Below, in pieces: positions 17,291 to 25,518 of a stretch of DNA of 64,000 bases. The stretch covers positions 248,001 through 312,000 of the forward strand of contig NZ_CP044399.1 of NCBI RefSeq assembly GCF_008931805.1, read 5' to 3'. Every line of letters begins with the position of its first letter. Position 1 is the stretch's first letter. The stretch is from Moritella marina ATCC 15381 (GTDB lineage: Bacteria; Pseudomonadota; Gammaproteobacteria; Enterobacterales; Moritellaceae). Under the pieces are notes generated by a model that saw only the letters and a program-made list of their open reading frames with translations, had not been told where the DNA came from and searched no databases. The position numbers and the translations under genes are program-made.

Positions 17291-17686
17291 ATGGCTATTA
17301 ATTTTGATAATGCATTAGGTATACACCAGTATTCTGTCGGCGTAAGAGAGCGACGCGCAGAAGTACTCGCGAGTAATATTGCCAATGCAGATACCCCAGG
17401 TTTTAAAGCTAAAGATTTAACCTTTAAGGATGCATTAGCAAGTGCAACTCAGGGCTCTAGCTTTAACTTATCAAATACCAGTGAGCGTCATATATCAGGT
17501 GGCAGAGGTATTGCGTCTGATTTGCAATTTAGAGTCCCTAACCAACCAGATACCGGTGACGGCAATACTGTGGATGTGCAAGAAGAGCGTTCTAACTTCA
17601 TGCAAAACAGTATGGAATATCAAGCATCATTGTCATTCTTAAGCAGCAAGTTTCAAACACTGAGCAAGGCAATTAAAGGACAATAA
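17291..17686 (+). CDS. flgB: flagellar proximal rod protein FlgB
   Basis: FlgB (131 residues) forms part of the proximal rod in the periplasm. It has the N-terminal rod motif, here ASNIANADTPGFKAKDLTFKD near residues 29-48, and a C-terminal helix FMQNSMEYQASLSFLSSKFQT that packs in the rod. No signal peptide is present, as it is exported by the flagellar type III system. It heads a sigma-54 transcription unit and ends 2 bases before flgC. Confidence 0.94.
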   Translation: MAINFDNALGIHQYSVGVRERRAEVLASNIANADTPGFKAKDLTFKDALASATQGSSFNLSNTSERHISGGRGIASDLQFRVPNQPDTGDGNTVDVQEERSNFMQNSMEYQASLSFLSSKFQTLSKAIKGQ

Positions 17687-17688
17687 TT

Positions 17689-18108
17689 ATGAGTTTATTT
17701 CGAGTCTTTGATGTTGCCGGTTCGGCAATGAGTGCACAATCGGTGCGTTTAAATACTACCGCGAGTAATCTTGCTAACGCAAATAGCGTGAGTAGTAGTG
17801 CTGACGAAACGTATAAAGCCCGCTATCCAATCTTTCAAGCACAATTAGATCAAGCTAATGCTGCTCAAAATGAAGCAGTTGGCGTGAATGTTGCAAGGAT
17901 TGTAGAGAGTGATGCACCATTAGTAAATGAGTTTAATCCTAATCACCCATTGGCAGACGAAGATGGTTATGTATATCGTCCCAATGTAAACGTTATGGAA
18001 GAGATGGCGAATATGATTAGCGCATCTCGTTCATACCAAACTAACGTGCAAATAGCTGATTCCGCTAAACAAATGTTAACTAAAACATTAGCGTTAGGTA
18101 AAGGTTAA
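17689..18108 (+). CDS. flgC: flagellar proximal rod protein FlgC
   Basis: FlgC (139 residues) is the second proximal rod protein. The N-terminal rod motif is RLNTTASNLANANSVSSSAD (about 21-40), and the conserved C-terminal region reads YVYRPNVNVMEEMANMISAS followed by RSYQTNVQIADSAKQMLTKT. Length is standard. Only two bases separate it from flgB, so translation is coupled. Confidence 0.95.
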   Translation: MSLFRVFDVAGSAMSAQSVRLNTTASNLANANSVSSSADETYKARYPIFQAQLDQANAAQNEAVGVNVARIVESDAPLVNEFNPNHPLADEDGYVYRPNVNVMEEMANMISASRSYQTNVQIADSAKQMLTKTLALGKG

Positions 18109-18123
18109 TAGAGGTATTTGGTT

Positions 18124-18834
18124 GTGACGACAATTAACAATAGCAATAACATAGCTGATTTCAGCAGTCAGTTTAAAACTGAGAAGAAGGATGCGGCAGA
18201 GCAGGCGGCAGAAACTACCCGCAAAGAGCTTGGCCAAGAAGATTTTTTCTCGTTACTGACACAGGAACTGGCTTATCAAGACCCGTTCAAACCGGTAGAA
18301 AACTCGGAAATGGTGGCGCAAATGGCGTCGTTTACCACCGCCGATGGTATTTCCAAGATGGATACCAAGTTTGAACAGTTAAATACGATCATGAGCTCAA
18401 ACCAAGCACTACAAGCGTCAAGTTTAGTTGGTAGCAAGGTGCTTGCGCCTGCATCGTCGGCATTTTTATCTGCGGATGAGAATGTATCTGGACGTATTGA
18501 TTTACCGCAGGGTGCACCTAATATGCGCTTACAAATAGCCAACCAAGTTGGTGAAGTGGTTAAAGTGATTGATATGGGTGAACAGAAGGCCGGTGCAATT
18601 CCTTTTGAGTGGGACGGCACTGACATGAACGGCAATAAAGTGGCGGAAGGAAGTTACCGCTTGAAGGCATCTGCGTCGATAGACGGCAATGCTCAAGACC
18701 TTAAAATATTAAGTTTCCAGCATGTTGAAAGCGTTAACATAGGTAATACGGGTAACGGTATTATGCTGAACTTAAAAGGTATGGGTAGCTTACCACTGAG
18801 CCAAGCAACAGAAGTTGCCTCGAAAACTTACTAA
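18124..18834 (+). CDS. flgD: hook-capping protein FlgD
   Basis: FlgD (236 residues) forms the scaffold cap on which hook subunits polymerise and is lost when the hook is finished. The N-terminal region has LGQEDFFSLLTQELAYQDPF and the MVAQMASFTTADGISKM motif. The middle and C-terminal parts hold the tudor-like and FnIII-like domains, including GAIPFEWDGTDMNGNKVAEG. GTG 18124 is preferred over an in-frame TTG at 18118 because GAGGT (18111-18115) is then 8 bases away. It lies between flgC and flgE within the sigma-54 unit. Confidence 0.93.
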   Translation: MTTINNSNNIADFSSQFKTEKKDAAEQAAETTRKELGQEDFFSLLTQELAYQDPFKPVENSEMVAQMASFTTADGISKMDTKFEQLNTIMSSNQALQASSLVGSKVLAPASSAFLSADENVSGRIDLPQGAPNMRLQIANQVGEVVKVIDMGEQKAGAIPFEWDGTDMNGNKVAEGSYRLKASASIDGNAQDLKILSFQHVESVNIGNTGNGIMLNLKGMGSLPLSQATEVASKTY

Positions 18835-18858
18835 ATTTATTGAATAAAAGGAAATTTT

Positions 18859-20166
18859 ATGTCGTTTAACATCGCCTTGAGTGGGATCAACGCTGCTCAG
18901 AAAGACCTTAATACAACAGCAAATAACATTGCTAACGTTAATACCACGGGTTTTAAAGAGTCGCGCGCTGAGTTTGGTGATGTCTATGCAACATCGATTT
19001 TCTCTAATGCTAAAACATCGGTTGGCAACGGTGTAGCAACGGCCCATGTTGCCCAGCAGTTTCAACAAGGCAGCTTGAATTTCACCGAAAATTCGCTGGA
19101 TTTAGCGATTAACGGTAATGGTTTCTTCGTGATGTCGGACGGTCTGGAATCGATGGACCGTAATTATACCCGTGCTGGTGCTTTTAAATTAGATTCAAAT
19201 AGTTTTGTGACTAACTCGGCGGGTAATTACCTGCAAGTTTATGATGTGAATGATGATGGTTCTCCAAAAGCGGTGAGCATGGCGTCAACAAAACCGCTGC
19301 AAATACCTGATACCGCGGGTGTTCCAGAATCAACGGGTAATGTTGATATGACGATGAATTTACCAGCCACTTCTCCTGTGTTAGATCCGACGAAGTTTGA
19401 TCCGGCGGATAGTTCGACGTTCACATCAGCGACGTCAGTATCAATTTATGATTCACTCGGTGAGTCACATACTTTGTCTACTTATTACATTAAAGATGGT
19501 ACAGCGGGTGCACCTGCAAACTCGTGGTTAGAGTTTAATTATGTAGATGACCAACCAATTGATATTGTGGGTGGTCAAGCTGTTGCAGCGGCGCCTGGTA
19601 CGCCTGTTAAGCCTGCTGCGTTAAGACTAACTTTTGATTCTTCTGGTTTATTACAACAACAATTACCTGCCATTGCTGAGACTGTACCGCTCGGTGCGAT
19701 TTTAACTAATGGTGCAGATACCACTCAGACAGTTAAAATAAATATTAATAATCCGACTCAGTTTGCTTCTGCGTTTGAAGTTTCAAAATTAGAACAAGAC
19801 GGCGCGACAGTTGGCCGTTTGACTGGTATTGATATCGGTCCTGATGGCATGGTTGCCGCGAGTTACAGTAATGGGCGTAATGATAAGTTAGGTATGATTG
19901 CCATGGCTAAGTTTGCTAACGAACAAGGCCTAAGCCAAACCGGTGATACTGGTTGGCGTGCATCACAACTTTCAGGTAATGCGATCGCAGGTGAAGCGAA
20001 CTCTGGTACCTTTGGTAAAATTAACTCATCGGCACTTGAGCAGTCAAATGTAAACTTGACCAGTGAACTAGTTGACTTAATTACGGCACAACGTAACTAC
20101 CAAGCGAATTCAAGAACCTTAGAAGTGAATTCTAAACTGCAAGATACGGTATTGCAGATCCGTTAA
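18859..20166 (+). CDS. flgE: flagellar hook protein FlgE
   Basis: FlgE (435 residues) polymerises into the hook, the flexible joint outside the cell. The N-terminus has ALSGINAAQKDLNTTANNIA followed by NVNTTGFKESRAEFGDVYAT. The middle carries hook domain sequence with SLDLAINGNGFFVMSD and TSVSIYDSLGESHTLSTYYI. The C-terminus ends SNVNLTSELVDLITAQRNYQ then ANSRTLEVNSKLQDTVLQIR, the conserved assembly helix. AAGGAAA precedes ATG 18859. A strong terminator follows 27 bases after the stop, making flgE the last gene of the first flg unit. Confidence 0.96.
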   Translation: MSFNIALSGINAAQKDLNTTANNIANVNTTGFKESRAEFGDVYATSIFSNAKTSVGNGVATAHVAQQFQQGSLNFTENSLDLAINGNGFFVMSDGLESMDRNYTRAGAFKLDSNSFVTNSAGNYLQVYDVNDDGSPKAVSMASTKPLQIPDTAGVPESTGNVDMTMNLPATSPVLDPTKFDPADSSTFTSATSVSIYDSLGESHTLSTYYIKDGTAGAPANSWLEFNYVDDQPIDIVGGQAVAAAPGTPVKPAALRLTFDSSGLLQQQLPAIAETVPLGAILTNGADTTQTVKININNPTQFASAFEVSKLEQDGATVGRLTGIDIGPDGMVAASYSNGRNDKLGMIAMAKFANEQGLSQTGDTGWRASQLSGNAIAGEANSGTFGKINSSALEQSNVNLTSELVDLITAQRNYQANSRTLEVNSKLQDTVLQIR

Positions 20167-20193
20167 CGTAGCGGCTCGATAAGCCATTTTGAT

Positions 20194-20223
20194 AAAAAGC
20201 CACCCTATTTAGGGTGGCTTTTT
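20194..20223 (+). terminator. intrinsic terminator after flgE
   Basis: A 14-base perfect stem (AAAAAGCCACCCTA 20194-20207, TAGGGTGGCTTTTT 20210-20223) closes a 2-base loop and ends in T5. It is the strongest terminator in the flagellar locus. Confidence 0.9.
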
Positions 20224-20228
20224 CATTT

Positions 20229-20243
20229 TGGCACTTTAATTGC
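20229..20243 (+). promoter_or_regulatory. sigma-54 promoter of flgFGH
   Basis: TGGCAC-TTTAA-TTGC is a full consensus match, beginning only five bases after the flgE terminator and 77 bases before flgF. Confidence 0.9.
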
Positions 20244-20305
20244 TTTATCACTGGTATTAGACGGATAATTAACGATTTCAACGAAAAGTGACAGAGGATT
20301 GACGA

Positions 20306-21049
20306 ATGGACAATATGCTTTATATCTCGATGTCGGGTGCCAAAGAAAATATGAATGCATTGGCTGTTCGTGCCAATAATATTGCCAATGTGAATACACA
20401 CGGCTTTAAAGCTGATTTTGAACAAGCACGTTCAATGCAAGCTTTTGGTGAAGGTCTTCCTACTCGTGTATTTGCGATTACTGAAAGCCCAGGGCAAGAT
20501 TTTACCGGTGGTGCATTACAGCAGACTGGTAATGCTTTGGATGTTGCGATCCAAGGTGATGGTTGGTTAAGTGTCATGGACGATCAGAATAAAGAAAGCT
20601 ATACCCGTAGCGGCAGTCTACATATGGGCCCGACAGGTGAGTTATTAACATCATCAGGCCGACCTGTTATCGGTGAAAATGGTCCTATCGTTATACCGAC
20701 ACCCGTTGAACAAATTAAAATTCATGCTGATGGTCGCATCGAGGTTCGTCCGCAAGGCGCCCCAGCAAACGCATTGGAAGAAGTTGATCAATTAAAATTG
20801 GTTAACCCCGATGTGCGTAATTTAGTGAAAGGCTATGATGGCATGTTTCGACAAGCTGACGGCACGCCTGCCGCGGTTGATTTAAACGTCCAAGTCGCAG
20901 GTGGCGCACTAGAAACCAGTAATGTAAGTGCTGTTGGTGAACTTACTGGCATGATTAATCTGCAACGTCAGTTTGAAATGCAGATCAAAATGATGAAAAC
21001 AGCAGAAGAGAATGACAAAGCATCTGATTCGCTATTACGGATCAGCTAA
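20306..21049 (+). CDS. flgF: flagellar proximal rod protein FlgF
   Basis: FlgF (247 residues) is a rod protein between FlgB/C and FlgG. The N-terminal rod motif is RANNIANVNTHGFKADFEQA, and the middle has GNALDVAIQGDGWLSVMDDQ and SYTRSGSLHMGPTGELLTSS. The C-terminal assembly segment is LETSNVSAVGELTGMINLQR followed by QFEMQIKMMKTAEENDKASD. The start is the first in-frame ATG after a GAGGATTGACG leader. It has its own sigma-54 promoter and is followed 49 bases later by flgG. Confidence 0.95.
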   Translation: MDNMLYISMSGAKENMNALAVRANNIANVNTHGFKADFEQARSMQAFGEGLPTRVFAITESPGQDFTGGALQQTGNALDVAIQGDGWLSVMDDQNKESYTRSGSLHMGPTGELLTSSGRPVIGENGPIVIPTPVEQIKIHADGRIEVRPQGAPANALEEVDQLKLVNPDVRNLVKGYDGMFRQADGTPAAVDLNVQVAGGALETSNVSAVGELTGMINLQRQFEMQIKMMKTAEENDKASDSLLRIS

Positions 21050-21098
21050 TTCTCATTGATGAGTTCACGAGCAGTATAAATTAGACGAGGAAAACGTT

Positions 21099-21887
21099 AT
21101 GAATCCGGCATTATGGATAAGTAAGACAGGCTTAGAAGCACAGCAAACAAATATCTCAACCATTTCAAATAACTTGGCCAATGCCAGTACGGTTGGTTTT
21201 AAGAAAGAGCGTGCAATTTTTGAAGATCTGCTCTATCAAGCAGTGAATCAACCGGGTGGTCAATCGACTCAAAACACCAAATTACCTTCAGGTTTAATGG
21301 TTGGTTCTGGTGCGCGTGTTGTGGCTACGCAAAAAGATCACTCACAAGGTAACATGCTAACGACAGATAATTCGTTAGACATGATGGTGAGTGGGCGTGG
21401 TTTTTTCGAAATTGAAATGCCTGATGGTACAACGTCATATACTCGTAACGGTCAATTTACCTTAAATGATGAAGGTATTATTGTGACGCCGGGTACGGGT
21501 TATCCGTTACAGCCACAGATTCAAATACCAGCTGACGCGCAAACGGTGACCGTATCGGAAGACGGTGAGATTTCGGTTAGTCTGCCAGGGCAAACCAACA
21601 ATCAAACGGTTGGGCAGATTAATATTTCCGATTTTGTTAATCCTGGTGGTTTACAGCCAATTGGACAAAATATGTATATTCAAACGGGTGCCAGTGGTGA
21701 TCCGGTACAGGGTTTACCAAGTAATGAAGGTCTCGGTAAATTAGTGCAAGGTGCGATTGAGACATCGAATGTAAACGTAACGGAAGAGTTGGTTAACCTG
21801 ATTGAAAGTCAGCGTGTATACGAAATGAATTCCAAAGTAATCTCAGCCGTTGATGAAATGCTAAGTTACACTAATCAACAGCTTTAA
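21099..21887 (+). CDS. flgG: flagellar distal rod protein FlgG
   Basis: FlgG (262 residues, the usual length) forms the distal rod that passes through the P and L rings. The N-terminal motif is TISNNLANASTVGFKKERAI. The central DNSLDMMVSGRGFFEIEMPD and TSYTRNGQFTLNDEGIIVTP match FlgG, and the C-terminus reads IETSNVNVTEELVNLIESQR then VYEMNSKVISAVDEMLSYTN. GAGGAAAACG precedes the ATG. It is the second gene of the flgFGH unit. Confidence 0.96.
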   Translation: MNPALWISKTGLEAQQTNISTISNNLANASTVGFKKERAIFEDLLYQAVNQPGGQSTQNTKLPSGLMVGSGARVVATQKDHSQGNMLTTDNSLDMMVSGRGFFEIEMPDGTTSYTRNGQFTLNDEGIIVTPGTGYPLQPQIQIPADAQTVTVSEDGEISVSLPGQTNNQTVGQINISDFVNPGGLQPIGQNMYIQTGASGDPVQGLPSNEGLGKLVQGAIETSNVNVTEELVNLIESQRVYEMNSKVISAVDEMLSYTNQQL

Positions 21888-21934
21888 TTTAGCCACTTAT
21901 AGTTAACTGTTAACTCTTATGATCGAGAATTGTT

Positions 21935-22690
21935 ATGCGTAATTTTATCTTTGCTATATTTGTGTTTATGCAACTTGCTGGTTGTTCGTCTTTAGTTAAA
22001 GTCAAAGAAAATGTGGTCGCTAAAAATGAAGACGCCACTAAAACTGAAGATGCGGAAGAGCCAGCTGATGTCAATGAAACACCACAGCAAGATTCGCCTG
22101 ATTATGCCCCGATTGTACCTGATGATAACCCAGTACAAGCAAAAGTGACGGGGTCGTTATTTAATCCGCAATACAATAATAATATTTTCTCAGACATTAA
22201 AGCACGTCGTGTCGGCGATATTATCACGGTGACATTAACAGAATCGACGAGTGCTAAAAAGCAGGCTAGCTCAAACCTAGGCAAAGACAATTCATTTGAG
22301 TTAGACCCAGTTAGTCTTGGCGGCGAAGATGTGGTCATCGGTGGTTATAAGATCGAAGGTAGCTTAAATCAGACCAGTACTTTCTCGGGTAACGGTTCTG
22401 CAGACCAAAGCAACAGTTTAGACGGTAATATTTCGGTCACTGTTGTCCGTGTACTACCTAATAACAACCTAGTCATACGTGGTGAAAAATGGCTAATGCT
22501 GAATAATGGTAATGAGTTTATCCGCCTCACTGGTTTACTACGTCCGCAAGATGTCGACGCTGACAATAAAGTTAATTCAGCATTGATCGCCAACGCGCGA
22601 ATTCAATATGGTGCGGTTGATGATTTAGGCGAGGCTCAAATACAAGGCTGGGCAACTAAATTCCTTAATGGCAACACATGGCCTTTCTAA
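21935..22690 (+). CDS. flgH: flagellar L-ring lipoprotein FlgH
   Basis: FlgH (251 residues) forms the L ring in the outer membrane around the rod. A lipoprotein signal (FIFAIFVFMQLAGC, lipobox LAGC, Cys near residue 17) is followed by an acidic linker about 60 residues long (Glu/Asp/Ala/Pro-rich), longer than in many FlgH proteins. The conserved ring region has SGSLFNPQYNNNIFSDIKAR-like sequence, RVGDIITVTLTESTSAKKQA, LVIRGEKWLMLNNGNEFIRL and GLLRPQDVDADNKVNSALIA. It ends the flgFGH unit; 257 noncoding bases separate it from flgI. Confidence 0.94.
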   Translation: MRNFIFAIFVFMQLAGCSSLVKVKENVVAKNEDATKTEDAEEPADVNETPQQDSPDYAPIVPDDNPVQAKVTGSLFNPQYNNNIFSDIKARRVGDIITVTLTESTSAKKQASSNLGKDNSFELDPVSLGGEDVVIGGYKIEGSLNQTSTFSGNGSADQSNSLDGNISVTVVRVLPNNNLVIRGEKWLMLNNGNEFIRLTGLLRPQDVDADNKVNSALIANARIQYGAVDDLGEAQIQGWATKFLNGNTWPF

Positions 22691-22816
22691 CCAATATTTG
22701 AAGTCAGTATTCGAAGCAAATATTAAGCGTATATCGCCATGATGCTAGCACTGATTACTATCCTGATGTATTCAGCGCTGGTATGTAAATGATATTTCGG
22801 TGTATAAATTACAGGT

Positions 22817-22831
22817 TGGTATGACAATTGC
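22817..22831 (+). promoter_or_regulatory. candidate sigma-54 promoter of flgI
   Basis: TGGTAT-GACAA-TTGC keeps GG and GC at the right spacing, with TGGTAT instead of TGGCAC. It lies in the 257-base gap before flgI, where a promoter is expected. Confidence 0.6.
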
Positions 22832-22947
22832 TTTAGCTATATAACTGAGATTATTTAGCCGTAGTCATAATTTTGGCAGTCAAAGTACAAACCAAAATAA
22901 TGACCGCGCAGTAAATAATGACAATTTTTATAGCACAGGTTATCTAG

Positions 22948-24102
22948 ATGAAACGATTAATACGTATCAAGTTAGCAACTCAAATGAAGCTACAGCAACA
23001 TGTATTGCTGGGGATGAGTATTGCCTTGTTAAGCTTTTTTGTGCTTACCATTAATTCCGCTCATGCGGCTCGGATTAAAGATATTAGTTCTGTGCAAGGC
23101 GTTCGAGATAACCAATTAATCGGCTATGGTCTGGTTGTTGGTTTACCAGGAACGGGCGAAAAAAGTAACGCCTTTTCTGAACAAAGCTTTAAAACCATGT
23201 TGAATAATTTTGGTATCACCATGCCAGAAGGCGCGAAAGTTAAAATTAAAAATGTAGCTCCTGTCGCTGTAAGTGCGGTACTACCGGCATTTACTAAGCC
23301 GGGTCAAACCATCGACGTGACGGTTGCAGCCATTGGTGAGGCAAAAAGCTTACGTGGTGGTTTATTACTGCAAACCTTTTTGAAAGGTGCTGATGGTCAA
23401 GTGTATGCATTAGCACAAGGTAGTTTGGTTGTTGGTGGTCTTGGCGTTGAGGGTCGAGATGGCTCTCAGATAACAGTAAATACGCCCACCGTTGGCCGCA
23501 TTAGTAGTGGTGCGATTGTAGAGAAAGAAGTCCCTACGCCATTTGGTGATGGTGATTTCCTGACATTCAACTTACACCGTGGTGACTTTTCTAACGCCAA
23601 GCGTTTAGCTGATTCGATTAACAACTTGGTTGGTCCTAATACCGCTTATCCGATGGATGCGACATCGGTACGTGTTCTGGCACCGCGTGATATTTCGCAG
23701 CGTGTGGCTTATTTGGCGACATTAGAAAACCTCGAATTAAAAATGGCGGATGAATCAGCCAAGATTATTGTTAATTCACGTACTGGTACGATCGTGATTG
23801 GTCAAAATGTACAGCTTAAGCCTGCCGCGATCACCCATGGCGGTTTAACTGTAACGATCAATGAAACGCAAGAAGTCTCACAGCCGAATGCGTTTGCTAA
23901 CGGTGAGACTGTGGTCACCAATAAATCGACTATTAACGTCACACAGGAAGATGCGCGTATGTTTAAGTTGGATGCGGGGGCGACACTTGATGATTTGATT
24001 CGTGCAGTCAATCAGGTCGGTATTGCGCCGGGTGACTTAATGTCCATTCTAGAAGCGCTGAAGGATGCGGGGGCACTCGACGGTCAGTTGATCATTATTT
24101 AA
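22948..24102 (+). CDS. flgI: flagellar P-ring protein FlgI
   Basis: FlgI (up to 384 residues) assembles the P ring in the peptidoglycan layer with the help of FlgA. The N-terminus holds a Sec signal peptide with hydrophobic core [20 protein letters not shown], cleaved after AHA. The mature protein starts [20 protein letters not shown] and continues [20 protein letters not shown], with [20 protein letters not shown] and the C-terminal [20 protein letters not shown]. The leader before the core is unusually long and basic, so the true start could be the ATG at 22984, but neither has a strong ribosome binding site. A terminator lies downstream. Confidence 0.93.
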   Translation: MKRLIRIKLATQMKLQQHVLLGMSIALLSFFVLTINSAHAARIKDISSVQGVRDNQLIGYGLVVGLPGTGEKSNAFSEQSFKTMLNNFGITMPEGAKVKIKNVAPVAVSAVLPAFTKPGQTIDVTVAAIGEAKSLRGGLLLQTFLKGADGQVYALAQGSLVVGGLGVEGRDGSQITVNTPTVGRISSGAIVEKEVPTPFGDGDFLTFNLHRGDFSNAKRLADSINNLVGPNTAYPMDATSVRVLAPRDISQRVAYLATLENLELKMADESAKIIVNSRTGTIVIGQNVQLKPAAITHGGLTVTINETQEVSQPNAFANGETVVTNKSTINVTQEDARMFKLDAGATLDDLIRAVNQVGIAPGDLMSILEALKDAGALDGQLIII

Positions 24103-24154
24103 TGTCGCTAAGCTAATTAAATCTCAGGTTAAACCTGCGACAGGGTTTTGATAT

Positions 24155-24194
24155 AAAAGCGCTATAACCCATGATGTGGTTTAGCGCTTTTTTT
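24155..24194 (+). terminator. intrinsic terminator after flgI
   Basis: AAAGCGCTATAACC pairs with GGTTTAGCGCTTT (one bulge) across an 8-base loop and runs into T7 (24188-24194). It separates flgI from flgJ. Confidence 0.8.
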
Positions 24195-24221
24195 GTATCT
24201 ATTTATTATTAGACCGTTAGT

Positions 24222-24236
24222 TGGTCTAAGAATTGC
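24222..24236 (+). promoter_or_regulatory. candidate sigma-54 promoter of flgJKL
   Basis: TGGTCT-AAGAA-TTGC keeps the GG and GC positions and exact spacing. It sits 28 bases after the flgI terminator and about 200 bases before flgJ. The rest of the 336-base gap 24103-24438 shows no gene. Confidence 0.55.
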
Positions 24237-24438
24237 TTTGTTATAGATAACCATGAGCGAAAATGCGTTGTTCATATCTTAAGTTGTTGATTTTATGGGG
24301 TTGATAAGCGACGGATAAATGACAGTGATAGCAAGTTGGCTATTTTGTAAATGAATAACGGACTGAAAATAACGTTCTAAACTAATCATCTGCAATAACG
24401 ATCTAAATAATATAATCGAAAACAGTAACGGGCTGGGT

Positions 24439-25443
24439 ATGGATAATTCATTTAAAACAAATGTGAACAGTAACGTCTTAGATACGCATAATCTGGATTC
24501 TTTACGTAAGCGTGCGCAAGGCAATGATGAAGGCGCATTGAAAGAGGTCGCACAACAGTTTGAATCTTTGTTTACCAACATGCTGATGAAAAGTATGCGT
24601 GAAGCAAATGCCGCATTTGAAACCGACAGCCCGATGAATAATAACTACACCCAGTTTTATCGTGACATGCAAGATAAGCAGATGGCTGCAGATATGAGCC
24701 AAACAGGTAGCCTAGGATTGGCTGATGTCATTGTTAAGCAACTATCAAATAATGGCGGCAATTATATGCCAGCCTCGTCATTAAACGGTGATACCAATCC
24801 ATTGCAGAACCTGAAAACAAACAACGGTAATACAACGGCAGGGAAGACACTCCTGGAAGGTGCCGAAAGCCCAGCAATCAAAGCGATTGATGCTGACGGT
24901 AAGCCTGTCGATGATACCACTCAACCTGGAAACCCTTTAGCAGCCGCAGCCCCTTTCGCAGCTTCAGCGCCAAAAATGCAATTCAACAGCCCGGAAGAAT
25001 TTGTTACTTCACTCGCCCCTTTTGCTGATGTTGTTGCAAAACGTTTGAACGTATCTCCTGATGTGTTACTTGCGCAAGCGGCACTAGAAACAGGTTGGGG
25101 TAAGAAAGTATCAACTGATAATAAAGGTGATAGCTCGCATAATCTCTTCAATATTAAAGCTGATAAACGTTGGGAAGGGCCAACGGCAAGCGTGGACACA
25201 CTCGAGTTTAAAGACGGTGTGGCCAAGCGTGAAAACCATCAATTTAGAAGCTATCAAGATTTTCAATCGAGCTTTAATGATTTTGCTAACTTCTTGCAGT
25301 CCGGTGATCGTTATAGTGATGCATTAAGTAATTCTGCAGATTCGGCACAGTTCTTGAATGGTTTACAGCAAGCTGGTTATGCCACAGACCCGAATTACGC
25401 CGCGAAAATAAAGAATGTGATGAAGCATGATGCATTTAAATAA
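24439..25443 (+). CDS. flgJ: FlgJ, rod-cap and peptidoglycan hydrolase
   Basis: FlgJ (334 residues) caps the growing rod and opens a hole in peptidoglycan. The N-terminal rod-binding domain (about 25-105) reads ALKEVAQQFESLFTNMLMKS then MREANAAFETDSPMNNNYTQ. A low-complexity linker follows (about 110-180). The C-terminal glucosaminidase domain (GH73, about 185-330) has VLLAQAALETGWGKKVSTDN, with the catalytic Glu in LETGWG, and SSHNLFNIKADKRWEGPTAS. Having the enzyme domain is the usual gammaproteobacterial form, in contrast to FlgJ proteins that lack it. flgK follows 75 bases later. Confidence 0.94.
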   Translation: MDNSFKTNVNSNVLDTHNLDSLRKRAQGNDEGALKEVAQQFESLFTNMLMKSMREANAAFETDSPMNNNYTQFYRDMQDKQMAADMSQTGSLGLADVIVKQLSNNGGNYMPASSLNGDTNPLQNLKTNNGNTTAGKTLLEGAESPAIKAIDADGKPVDDTTQPGNPLAAAAPFAASAPKMQFNSPEEFVTSLAPFADVVAKRLNVSPDVLLAQAALETGWGKKVSTDNKGDSSHNLFNIKADKRWEGPTASVDTLEFKDGVAKRENHQFRSYQDFQSSFNDFANFLQSGDRYSDALSNSADSAQFLNGLQQAGYATDPNYAAKIKNVMKHDAFK

Positions 25444-25518
25444 CGCTGGTTAATGTCGTGGTAGCGTAACAATAATCTTATTTTTGAGTGATGAACTGAT
25501 AGTTAGGGCTGTAATCTG

